NCBI GenBank assembly: GCA_002396065.1 | Contig: DGWE01000108.1 | Span: forward strand, 1 to 31,708 | DNA: 31,708 nt | Reading direction: 5' to 3' | DNA from: Eubacteriaceae bacterium UBA4266 | GTDB lineage: Bacteria > Bacillota > Clostridia > Eubacteriales > Eubacteriaceae | Part shown: one piece after another, positions 23,583 through 30,968 of the stretch | Layout of the letters: every line of letters begins with the position of its first letter | How positions within the stretch are numbered: the stretch's first letter is position 1 | The notes under the pieces: model-generated | The model's input: the letters and a program-made list of their open reading frames with translations, nothing else | Databases searched by the model: none | What the model was told of the DNA's origin: nothing | Made by a program: the position numbers and the translations under genes

Positions 23583-24128
23583 ATGAACAGAAAACCTGTT
23601 GAACTTAAAGATATCGCCGGCAAAATTGTGGAAGAGCTGCCCAAGGGCATTCTGCTGACGACGAAGACGGCCGACAAAGTCGACACGATGACGATTGGCT
23701 GGGGGACCCTCGGGATCGAATGGGGCAAGCCGGTGTTTGCCGCCTACATCCGCGAAGGCCGTTTCACCCGCGGTCAGCTGGACAAGAACCCGGTCTTTAC
23801 CGTGAACATTCCGACGGCACGCACCGCCGATGTCCGGAAGATCGTCGGCCGCTGCGGCTCCTGCTCCGGGCGCGACGTCGACAAAATTGCCGACACTGGC
23901 CTGACCCTCGTCGACGGCGAAAAAGTGGACGCGCCGGCCGTGAAGGAACTGCCGCTGACCTTGGAATGCCGGGTCGTCTTCAGACAGCGCCAGGAAATTG
24001 ACCTCATCGATTCTCAATTCGACGGCTTCTACCCGCCGGACAAGGACAGCACGGTCTGCGGCGCGAACAAAGACGCCCACATCGCGTATTACGGCGAAAT
24101 CGTCGACACGTACATCATCGAAGACTAA
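23583..24128 (+). CDS. Flavin reductase family protein (FMN-binding split barrel)
   Basis: Predicted FMN-binding protein of 181 residues of the flavin-reductase-like (DIM6/NTAB) fold. Features: a ILLTTKTADKVDTMTIGWG opening with the flavin-facing strand, PVFAAYIREGRFT, FTVNIPTARTADVRKIVGRCG and the final HIAYYGEIVDTY. Electron donor and acceptor are unknown. GGAGG lies about 6 nt before the ATG at 23583, which overrides an in-frame upstream ATG. It is divergent from the XRE operon and separated from it by about 190 nt; the double operator is far from its promoter, so joint control is not evident. Followed by a terminator. Confidence 0.87.
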   Translation: MNRKPVELKDIAGKIVEELPKGILLTTKTADKVDTMTIGWGTLGIEWGKPVFAAYIREGRFTRGQLDKNPVFTVNIPTARTADVRKIVGRCGSCSGRDVDKIADTGLTLVDGEKVDAPAVKELPLTLECRVVFRQRQEIDLIDSQFDGFYPPDKDSTVCGANKDAHIAYYGEIVDTYIIED

Positions 24129-24135
24129 TAAAAAA

Positions 24136-24167
24136 ATCCGCTGAATTTACTCAGCGGATCTTTTTTT
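24136..24167. terminator. Terminator between the flavin-reductase-like gene and the EamA transporter
   Basis: ATCCGCTGA (24136-24144), 6-nt loop, TCAGCGGAT (24151-24159), T run 24161-24167, A run on the left. It serves both convergent genes; its right arm and T run fall within the last codons of the transporter. Confidence 0.82.
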
Positions 24168-25043
24168 GGACGGCCATTGTGGCTTCAATTCGGAGATCAG
24201 AACGGAGATAAATATGACAGCAAAGCCGACGAGCAGTCTCGGCGTTAGGCGCTCGCCGTAAAAAAGAACAGAGAAAAGCACGCCGAAAACGGATTCGAGA
24301 CAGAGGATGATCGAGGCAGAAGTCGTATTTTCGTGCTTGAGCCCGTAATTTTGACAGAGGTAAGCGAGACCGGATGGGAACAGCGCCAGATAAATCAGCT
24401 CGCCGAGGCAGGACGCCGGAATGTGAGCAGGCCAGGTCTCTGTGAAGAGGGCAATGATCCAGCAAAAGATGGCGGCAAAAGCGAACTGCATGATGGTGAT
24501 CAGGATGACGTCGATGGTCTGACTATAATGGGCGGAGGCGATGATGTTCAATGCGAAAAATACACCGCAGATTAAAGTCAGACCGTCGCCCCAGCTGACG
24601 GTGAATTGCTGTGTCAGACTGACGAGACCGACACCGACAATACACAGGAAAACGGCGACGATGTTGGCATGATCCGGACGTTTCTTTTCGATGCCCCAGG
24701 ATAAAAACGGGACGAATACACAGTAGACGGCGGAGAGAAATGAGTTCTTGGCCGGTGTCGTTCCCCTCAAGCCGATGGTTTGAAAAGCGTAAGCCAGACA
24801 AAAGGTCGCGGCGATGATGAAGCCAGCTTTCAGATGTTTGGGTTTGAGCTGTGCGACACGCTTATGAAAGATTGAGGCCAGCAGCACGGCGGCAATGGAG
24901 AAGCGCAGCGCCAAGAGATAAAAAGTGGGAAAGACGGCGACGACGCGTTTCATCAAAAAGAAGGACGAGCCCCAGATGATGGCCGCGGCGAAAAGGGCCA
25001 GCTGCGGCAGCAGATGCGGGTGCTTTTGAGTGAGCTTTGACAT
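24147..25043 (-). CDS. EamA/DMT family transporter
   Basis: Inner-membrane protein of about 298 residues with ten hydrophobic segments arranged as two EamA repeats (first: LALFAAAIIWGSSFFLMKRV; second: LICGVFFALNIIASAHYSQT onward). LRGTTPAKNSFLSAVYCVFVP is the typical DMT motif after helix 3 (in pieces LRGTTPAKNSFL / SAVYCVFVP). Family members export amino acids or metabolites; the substrate cannot be read. GGAGG lies 4-5 nt before the ATG at 25043; a start 18 nt upstream lacks a site. Own promoter, monocistronic. Confidence 0.92.
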   Translation of the reverse strand: MSKLTQKHPHLLPQLALFAAAIIWGSSFFLMKRVVAVFPTFYLLALRFSIAAVLLASIFHKRVAQLKPKHLKAGFIIAATFCLAYAFQTIGLRGTTPAKNSFLSAVYCVFVPFLSWGIEKKRPDHANIVAVFLCIVGVGLVSLTQQFTVSWGDGLTLICGVFFALNIIASAHYSQTIDVILITIMQFAFAAIFCWIIALFTETWPAHIPASCLGELIYLALFPSGLAYLCQNYGLKHENTTSASIILCLESVFGVLFSVLFYGERLTPRLLVGFAVIFISVLISELKPQWPSKKRSAE

Positions 25044-25091
25044 AAGACCTCCAGAATCCAAAATAAGTTACAAATTTAGAGCAGTGTCGTT

Positions 25092-25119
25092 ATTATATCA
25101 CAACGATTTTCGTTTTCAA
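25092..25119 (-). promoter_or_regulatory. Promoter for the EamA transporter
   Basis: Minus strand TTGAAA (25119-25114), 16-nt spacer, perfect TATAAT (25097-25092). Confidence 0.62.
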
Positions 25120-25134
25120 AAGGCAAATGACGGC

Positions 25135-25163
25135 TTTAAAACTGCGGCTAAAAAGGCTATAAT
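25135..25163 (+). promoter_or_regulatory. Promoter for dnaX
   Basis: TTTAAA (25135-25140), 17-nt spacer, perfect TATAAT (25158-25163), 43 nt before the dnaX start. Confidence 0.6.
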
Positions 25164-25206
25164 GGTCACATCGAGATTGTGATTTTAGAGAAGAAGGAGA
25201 CGAGCG

Positions 25207-26871
25207 ATGGCGTACATGGCGTTGTACCGGAAATACCGGCCCAAATCATTCGACGAAGTGGTCGGCCAGGAAGTGGCCATTCGGATATTGAAGAACCAGA
25301 TTACGAGCGGCCGAATCGGCCACGCCTACCTGCTCACCGGCATCCGGGGGACGGGCAAGACGACGATTGCCAAAATTTTTGCCCGGGCGATCAACTGCCC
25401 GAACAATCAGGACGGCAATCCGTGCAACGTCTGCGAAACCTGTCGGGAAATCGAACAGCCCGGCGTCATGGACATCATCGAAATCGATGCGGCCTCCAAC
25501 CGCGGCGTCGACGAAATCCGGGACATCCGGGAAAAGGTCAAATACCCGCCGACCCTCGGGCGCTACAAGGTCTACATCATCGACGAAGTCCACATGCTGA
25601 CCCGTGAGGCCTTCAACGCGTTGCTCAAAACCCTTGAAGAGCCGCCGGCACACGTCGTCTTCATTCTCGCGACGACCGAGCCCAACAAGCTGCCGATGAC
25701 CATTCTCTCGCGCTGCCAGCGCTTCGACATCCGGCCGATCAGCCAGGAAGCCATTGTCGACAGAATGGCCGAAATCTTAGAGGATCTCGACGTTCAGGTC
25801 GAGCCGGAAGCGCTGCAGTTTATCGCGGCCCGCGGAGATCACTCGATGCGCGACGCGTTGAGCATCCTCGACCAGGTCATCGACCTGCGGGAAGACGGCC
25901 GGCCGATCACTTACAGTCAGGTTTTGGATTTCCTCGGCATGGCCGACCAGCAGACGATCCGTCAGCTCATCGCCCACATTGCGGAGCAGGATGCGGCGTC
26001 GGCGCTGACCCTGCTCGAGACGCTGAAGGCGCGCGGGCGGGACGCGGCGCTGATTCTCGACCAGATGATTGACGCCGTGCATCAGGCGCTCATCGTCCAG
26101 ACCACCGGCGAAACCGCGATGGCCATTCTCGGCATCGGACAGGGCGATTACGAATCGCTTTTGGCGACGGCCCAGCTGACGGGCGGCGGCCGGCTGTTCG
26201 ATATCATGGACGTTTTAATCGACGCCAAAGAGAAGCTCAAGTACAACGACGTGGCGGAGATCGTGCTGGAAATGACGGTGCTGAAGCTGTGTACCGCGCA
26301 GGCACGCCGCGCGGCGGATCCAGCGCCAGCGGTTAAACGAGCGGTCAAAAGTGCGCCGCCGCGCCAGGCGGCGGCAAAGCCGGCCCCGAGCCCTCAACCG
26401 AAGGTGACGCCGGCCGCACCGCAGAAGCCCGCTGCTCAGACAGCAGCGCCAGCTTCAGGCGCGCGTGAAGAGCAAAGCGCTGCCGCGGCTCCCAAGGCTC
26501 AGGCGGCACCCCGGCAGGCAAAACCGGCGGCCGCGCCGAAACAAGGCGGCACCGACGCCCAGACCCTCAAGAAAAAAATGACCGCGGCTTTGAAAAAGAA
26601 GGCGCCGCTGGACGGCAAGATGTTCGAAAAGGGGCGGCTGATTCAAAAGGACGCGGACCATTTCGAATTGTGCTTTTTCGAGGACAGCGGCGACAGGATG
26701 GCCTGTGACCGGTGCACCCGCTCCCAGGCGAAGCTTGAAAAGCTGGCGGGCAGCATCGCGGGCCGGAAGGTTCAGCTGACAATCAAAAGTGTAAAAAAAA
26801 ACTTCAGTGAGATGAGCCTCGCTGAAAAGACGGCGGCGATCGTCGGCAACGTGCCCATCGTCCGCAAATAA
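25207..26871 (+). CDS. dnaX: DNA polymerase III subunit gamma/tau
   Basis: Clamp-loader ATPase of 554 residues. Walker A GIRGTGKT (45-52), zinc cysteines C64, C73, C76, C79, Walker B IIDEVH (124-129) and the sensor region LATTEPNKLPMTILSRCQRF are all present. An Ala/Pro-rich linker (about 365-450) joins domain III to a short C-terminal tau-like domain. AAGGAG precedes the ATG by 8 nt. It heads the conserved firmicute order dnaX-ybaB-recR. A run of seven As at 26572-26578 directly precedes codons where loss of one base gives an immediate stop (see findings). Confidence 0.97.
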   Translation: MAYMALYRKYRPKSFDEVVGQEVAIRILKNQITSGRIGHAYLLTGIRGTGKTTIAKIFARAINCPNNQDGNPCNVCETCREIEQPGVMDIIEIDAASNRGVDEIRDIREKVKYPPTLGRYKVYIIDEVHMLTREAFNALLKTLEEPPAHVVFILATTEPNKLPMTILSRCQRFDIRPISQEAIVDRMAEILEDLDVQVEPEALQFIAARGDHSMRDALSILDQVIDLREDGRPITYSQVLDFLGMADQQTIRQLIAHIAEQDAASALTLLETLKARGRDAALILDQMIDAVHQALIVQTTGETAMAILGIGQGDYESLLATAQLTGGGRLFDIMDVLIDAKEKLKYNDVAEIVLEMTVLKLCTAQARRAADPAPAVKRAVKSAPPRQAAAKPAPSPQPKVTPAAPQKPAAQTAAPASGAREEQSAAAAPKAQAAPRQAKPAAAPKQGGTDAQTLKKKMTAALKKKAPLDGKMFEKGRLIQKDADHFELCFFEDSGDRMACDRCTRSQAKLEKLAGSIAGRKVQLTIKSVKKNFSEMSLAEKTAAIVGNVPIVRK

Positions 26872-26912
26872 AAGAATATTTACAAAAAATGATGAAGTCT
26901 TGAACATAAACA

Positions 26913-26921
26913 TGGTATAAT
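26913..26921 (+). promoter_or_regulatory. Extended -10 promoter upstream of ybaB
   Basis: TGG directly before a perfect TATAAT (26916-26921) forms an extended -10 element 27 nt upstream of the ybaB start; no -35 is needed. This would let ybaB-recR be transcribed apart from dnaX. Confidence 0.5.
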
Positions 26922-26947
26922 GAAAAGGAACATCAAAGGAGAAATCA

Positions 26948-27298
26948 ATGGGAAAAATGAAAAGACGCGCGCCACGGGGCGGCGGCAAGATGAATCAGAA
27001 AAATATGATGAAGCAGCTCCAGAAAATGCAGAGCGAAATGGCCCAGGCCCAGGCGAATCTTGAAGAACAGGAAGTTCAGGGAACCGCCGGCGGCGGCGCC
27101 GTGACCGTGACAATGGACGGCGCGAAGCGCGTCAAAGCCGTGCACATCGATCCGGACGTCATTGACGAAGACGATATCGAAATGCTCGAAGACCTGATCG
27201 TCGCGGCGGTCAACGAAGCGGGCACGCAGGTCGACGCCCTGACCAGCGATCAGATGGGCCAACTGACCCAAGGCATCAACATTCCGGGGTTGTCCTGA
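26948..27298 (+). CDS. ybaB: YbaB/EbfC family nucleoid-associated protein
   Basis: DNA-binding dimeric protein of 116 residues. Core: MMKQLQKMQSEMAQAQANLE, then the Gly-rich AGGGAVTVTMDG and EMLEDLIVAAVNEA. The N-terminal extension is basic (KMKRRAPRGGGK) and may add DNA contacts. Located between dnaX and recR, as in most bacteria, and immediately followed by recR without a gap. AAAGGAG lies 6-7 nt before the ATG. Confidence 0.95.
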   Translation: MGKMKRRAPRGGGKMNQKNMMKQLQKMQSEMAQAQANLEEQEVQGTAGGGAVTVTMDGAKRVKAVHIDPDVIDEDDIEMLEDLIVAAVNEAGTQVDALTSDQMGQLTQGINIPGLS

Positions 27299-27898
27299 TT
27301 GAGTGTTTATCCAGAATCGATCGACCGGCTGGTCGGCGAGCTGACGAAGCTGCCGGGCATCGGCGAAAAGACGGCACAGCGGCTGGCCTTTCACCTGATT
27401 GACGCTCCGAAGGACGACATCACCGCATTGGCGGACGCCCTGGTCGCAGTCAAGGACAAGGTGCATCTGTGTCCGGTCTGCTTTTCTATTACAGATAAGG
27501 CAACTTGTGATATTTGTGCTGATCCAAACCGGGACCGCTCAGTGATCTGCGTGGTCGAGCACACCCGCGATGTCTACGCGATCGAGCGCACCCGCGAGTA
27601 CAACGGCCTGTATCACGTGCTACACGGCGTCATTTCGCCGCTGGAAGGCGTCGGTCCTCAGGATATTCGGGCGCGGGAGTTGATCAAGCGGCTCAACGAC
27701 CAAGCGGTGAAGGAAGTGATCATGGCGACCAATCCGACGCCGGAGGGCGAAGCCACCGCGGTTTATTTAAGCAATTTGATTACGCCGGCGGGCATTCAGG
27801 TGACTCGGCTGGCAAAGGGCATTCCCATTGGCGCTGATGTGGAATACACGGATGAAGTGACATTGATCAAGGCCTTTGAAGGCCGCAAACAGATATAA
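27299..27898 (+). CDS. recR: Recombination mediator protein RecR
   Basis: Protein of 199 residues that with RecO loads RecA on gapped DNA. The N-terminal HhH (ELTKLPGIGEKTAQRLAFHL), zinc finger C58-C61-C70-C73 (CPVC, CDIC) and the Toprim region (VICVVEHTRDVYAIERT, LHGVISPLEGVGPQDI) are all visible. The start is TTG immediately after the ybaB stop; no ATG or GTG fits, and GGGG lies a few nt upstream. Tight coupling to ybaB. Confidence 0.96.
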   Translation: MSVYPESIDRLVGELTKLPGIGEKTAQRLAFHLIDAPKDDITALADALVAVKDKVHLCPVCFSITDKATCDICADPNRDRSVICVVEHTRDVYAIERTREYNGLYHVLHGVISPLEGVGPQDIRARELIKRLNDQAVKEVIMATNPTPEGEATAVYLSNLITPAGIQVTRLAKGIPIGADVEYTDEVTLIKAFEGRKQI

Positions 27899-27932
27899 CA
27901 AATAATTGAACAATTGAGGGAGGTTAATTAGG

Positions 27933-29669
27933 ATGTTGAAAAAAGGAATTAACGCGTCGCCGGGGATTGCCATCGCCCGGGCGATCGTTTACGTCAAGCA
28001 GGAACTGACGGTGGTTCAGCAGTCGATTGACGACGTTCAGGCGGAACTGGACCGCTTTAACGCCGCAGTGGCAAAGAGCAAGGATCAGCTCAATACGCTG
28101 AAGGAAAAAACCGCCAGCGAAATGAGCGAGGAAGAAGCGGCGATTTTCGACGCCCACAGCATGTTCCTCGAAGATCCTGAATTTGTCGGTGCGATCACCC
28201 AGGCGGTCGAAAACAATAAAATTAACGCAGAAGCGGCGACAAAAGCTGTCGTTGATCAATTTTACGCGATGTTCGATGCGATGGATGATCCGTATTTTAA
28301 AGGACGCGCCGCGGATATTCAGGATGTCGGCGACCGGCTCATGCGCAATCTGATGGGTATTGAAATCATGGATATCTCCCATTTGGATGAAGATGCTGTC
28401 ATCGTCGCGGAAGACCTGGCACCGTCTGACACGGCGACGATGGACAAGGTCCACGTCAAGGGCTTTGCGACCGACATCGGCAGCCGCACCTCCCATACCG
28501 CGATCATGGCCAGAAGCCTGGAAATCCCGGCGATCCTCGGCCTTCAGGACATTACCAAGACGGCGAAGACCGGTGAAATCATCATCGTCGACGGCAGCAC
28601 CGGTGAAGCGATCGTCGACCCGACCGACGAAGAACTGGCCGAATACAAAGAAAAACAAAAGGCCTTTGAAGCCTACATGGCCGAACTGGCTGAACTCAAG
28701 GATCAAGACGCGGAAACCACAGACGGTCACAAGGTCAAAGTCGTGGCCAACATCGGCAGCCCGAAGGATGTCGAAGGGGTCGTCCGCAACGGCGGCAAGG
28801 GCGTCGGCCTGTACCGCAGCGAATTCTTATATATGAATTCCGACGAAATGCCGACGGAAGACAAGCAGTTCGCCGCGTACAAAACCGTCATTGAACAGTT
28901 CAAGGACGGCGAAGGCGTCATCATTAGAACCCTGGATATCGGCGGCGACAAAAAACTGCCGTACCTGCCGTTAGAAGAAGAAATGAACCCGTTCCTGGGG
29001 CTCAGAGCTATCCGTCTGTGCCTCTCCAAGCCGGACATGTTTAAAACACAGCTGCGAGCCATTTTGAGAGCCTCAGCCTTTGGCAAGACCCGCGTCATGT
29101 TCCCGATGATCGGCAACGTCGGCGAAGTGCGCCAGGCCAAGGCCATTCTCAAGGAATGCATGCAGGAACTGGACGCAGAAGGCGTCGATTACGATCACGA
29201 TCTTGAAATTGGGATCATGGTGGAAATTCCGTCTGCGGCGATCACCGCGGATATCATCGCCGACGAAGTCGACTTCTTCTCCATCGGGACCAACGATTTG
29301 TGCCAGTACACCCTGGCGGTGGACCGCATGAACCAGAACGTCTCTTACCTGTACGATCCGCTACATCCGGCAATCCTGCGGCTGGTGAAAAATGTCATCA
29401 CCCAGTCTCACAACAAGCCGGGGAAATTCACTGGGATGTGCGGCGAAATGGCTGGCGATCCGGTGGCGGCGCTGATTCTGCTCGGGCTTGGACTCGACGA
29501 ATTCTCGATGAGCGCGTCGTCCATTCCGCAGGTGAAGAAGATTATCCGTTCTGTCAGCTTCGAACAGGCAAAGGCCGTCGCTGACAAGGCGATGACGATG
29601 CAGACTGGCGCGGAAATCCGCCAGTACGTTCAGGATACGCTGAAGGAACTTGGCATCCAGACCATGTAA
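27933..29669 (+). CDS. ptsI: Phosphoenolpyruvate-protein phosphotransferase, PTS enzyme I
   Basis: Soluble enzyme of 578 residues that takes phosphate from PEP and gives it to HPr. Active histidine H188 in GSRTSHTAIMARS; PEP-binding residues in GVGLYRSEFLYM, GTNDLCQYTLAVDR and the late Cys in GMCGEMAGDP. Usual length and full domain order (helical domain, swivelling His domain, TIM barrel). GGGAGG lies upstream of the ATG. It follows recR by 34 nt and precedes HPr, the reverse of the common ptsH-ptsI order. No EII component is in the window. Confidence 0.96.
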   Translation: MLKKGINASPGIAIARAIVYVKQELTVVQQSIDDVQAELDRFNAAVAKSKDQLNTLKEKTASEMSEEEAAIFDAHSMFLEDPEFVGAITQAVENNKINAEAATKAVVDQFYAMFDAMDDPYFKGRAADIQDVGDRLMRNLMGIEIMDISHLDEDAVIVAEDLAPSDTATMDKVHVKGFATDIGSRTSHTAIMARSLEIPAILGLQDITKTAKTGEIIIVDGSTGEAIVDPTDEELAEYKEKQKAFEAYMAELAELKDQDAETTDGHKVKVVANIGSPKDVEGVVRNGGKGVGLYRSEFLYMNSDEMPTEDKQFAAYKTVIEQFKDGEGVIIRTLDIGGDKKLPYLPLEEEMNPFLGLRAIRLCLSKPDMFKTQLRAILRASAFGKTRVMFPMIGNVGEVRQAKAILKECMQELDAEGVDYDHDLEIGIMVEIPSAAITADIIADEVDFFSIGTNDLCQYTLAVDRMNQNVSYLYDPLHPAILRLVKNVITQSHNKPGKFTGMCGEMAGDPVAALILLGLGLDEFSMSASSIPQVKKIIRSVSFEQAKAVADKAMTMQTGAEIRQYVQDTLKELGIQTM

Positions 29670-29698
29670 TGTGAAGCATCACGAAAGGGGAAAAGCGC

Positions 29699-29968
29699 AT
29701 GAAAAGAAAACAAGTAACAGTGACCAATAAGGCAGGGCTTCACGCGAGAGCGGCGTCGATCTTTGTCTCGGAAGCGGGACAGTTTGAATCCGATATCGAC
29801 GTCATTTACGGCGACACTCGGCTCAACGCGAAGAGCATTATGGGGCTCATGTCCGGCGGCATCGGCCAGGGGACGACGATTACGATCGAAGCCAACGGCG
29901 ACGACGAAGACGAAGCGGTTGACACGCTGGTGGAACTGGTCGAAAGCGGCTTCGAAGAAGAAGAATAA
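29699..29968 (+). CDS. ptsH: Phosphocarrier protein HPr
   Basis: PTS phosphocarrier of 89 residues. His15 in NKAGLHARAA receives phosphate from enzyme I; Ser46 in NAKSIMGLMSGG is the HPr-kinase site used for CcpA-type catabolite control in Firmicutes. The acidic tail (EEEE) is a little longer than usual. AAAGGGG lies 7-8 nt before the ATG, and the gene is 29 nt after ptsI, so they form an operon. Confidence 0.96.
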   Translation: MKRKQVTVTNKAGLHARAASIFVSEAGQFESDIDVIYGDTRLNAKSIMGLMSGGIGQGTTITIEANGDDEDEAVDTLVELVESGFEEEE

Positions 29969-30055
29969 TTCCTTTGAATGCTCGACTGGCCTAAAGCGGC
30001 AATTAAGATTGGCATTCTAAAATTTTTTAAAGACTATACTTCAAGGAGAATTGCA

Positions 30056-30442
30056 ATGGCTAACAAAGAATCTTATTTCATCGGTGGTATATTCGCGGGT
30101 GCTGTGATCGGCGCGGCGGCAGCGCTGCTTTTCGCCCCATCGACGGGTGATGATTTGCGGACAAGTATCGCGAGCGGCGCGAAGGAAAGATGGGACGACC
30201 TGCACGATCAGGTGAAGGAATACGGCCACAGCCTGAAAAACCAGATTCAGGACGCGACTGACACATTGACCGACCGCGTCAATCAATACCGCAGCGAAAT
30301 CGAAGATAAAATCAACGATATCGAACAGGATGTCGATGACGAATTTGACGATTTCGAAGAAGAATTCAACGATGTGCTTCAGGACACTGAAGACGCCTCC
30401 GAAGCGGAAGCAGATTCGGACGAAGAAGAGGCGGCCGAATGA
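30056..30442 (+). CDS. YtxH-like membrane protein
   Basis: Protein of 128 residues. The first 30 form the YtxH signature: a Gly/Ala-rich membrane helix (FIGGIFAGAVIGAAAALLFAP) followed by a TGDDLR motif. A long, highly charged amphipathic helical tail (about 40-128) ends in an Asp/Glu-rich stretch. YtxH is a general-stress protein in Bacillus with no known mechanism. AAGGAG precedes the ATG at 30056. The stop overlaps the start of the next gene (ATGA), so both membrane proteins probably act as a pair. Confidence 0.85.
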   Translation: MANKESYFIGGIFAGAVIGAAAALLFAPSTGDDLRTSIASGAKERWDDLHDQVKEYGHSLKNQIQDATDTLTDRVNQYRSEIEDKINDIEQDVDDEFDDFEEEFNDVLQDTEDASEAEADSDEEEAAE

Positions 30443-30777
30443 ATCAGATGATACCGTTGTCGGCTGTTTTTTGGATCATCATCGCCGTTTCGATTCTCTT
30501 CCTGGTCGTTTATTTGATCGGGCTGATCGTCGAAACGCGCAGGACGATGGAAAAAATCAACAGCCTGCTGGACGACAATGCAGAAAAAATCACGAATATT
30601 ATTGACAACGCGGACGCGATGGTCACCGACGCCAAGACCTCAGTGGATACGGTCAAGGAAGGCGTGATCGAGCCCCTCAGCGACACTCTGACGAAGCTTC
30701 AGAGCGTCTTCGGGCGGAGTAAGAAAAAGCGCCGTGTCGGTCTGCCCAAGCGGAAGAAAAAGGCAAGTGCCAAATAA
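30439..30777 (+). CDS. DUF948-like membrane protein
   Basis: Protein of 112 residues with an N-terminal membrane helix (about 6-31), a helical region (METRRTMEKIN-type and DNADAMVTDAKTSVDTVKEG) and a strongly basic tail (KKKRRVGLPKRKKK). This is the layout of DUF948/YtxG proteins, which in Bacillus sit beside YtxH. The basic tail may pair with the acidic tail of the YtxH-like protein by charge; this is inference. Translationally coupled to that gene, then a terminator. Confidence 0.78.
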   Translation: MNQMIPLSAVFWIIIAVSILFLVVYLIGLIVETRRTMEKINSLLDDNAEKITNIIDNADAMVTDAKTSVDTVKEGVIEPLSDTLTKLQSVFGRSKKKRRVGLPKRKKKASAK

Positions 30778-30798
30778 TTTAAGCTTTCAGCACAACAG

Positions 30799-30825
30799 AG
30801 CTGCGGAAATCCCGCAGCTTTTTTT
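30799..30825 (+). terminator. Terminator after the YtxH/DUF948 pair
   Basis: AGCTGCGG (30799-30806), 5-nt loop, CCGCAGCT (30812-30819), then T run to 30825. Confidence 0.85.
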
Positions 30826-30898
30826 GTGAGAAAATTTGATAAAATGCGGCAAATCATGGCCTTTTGCATAACCTTTACATTTTTGAAAGCTTTACAGG

Positions 30899-30927
30899 TT
30901 GAAAACAATCTCAATATTGGTTAAAAT
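30899..30927 (+). promoter_or_regulatory. Promoter for the EF-G-like gene
   Basis: TTGAAA (30899-30904), 17-nt spacer, TAAAAT (30922-30927), about 40 nt upstream of the start. Confidence 0.65.
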
Positions 30928-30968
30928 TAAATAAATAGACTTATTAAACAGTTTTCAGGAGGAAGATT

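Noticed and set aside
26793..26801. Run of nine As near the dnaX 3' end as a frameshift site
   Set aside because: It lies only about 24 codons before the stop, so a shift would change just the extreme C-terminus; the A7 run at 26572 is better placed. It remains a possible sequencing-error hotspot, but the frame is intact.
27924..28730. 268-codon minus-strand frame opposite ptsI
   Set aside because: Shadow of enzyme I; no family signature or start signal.
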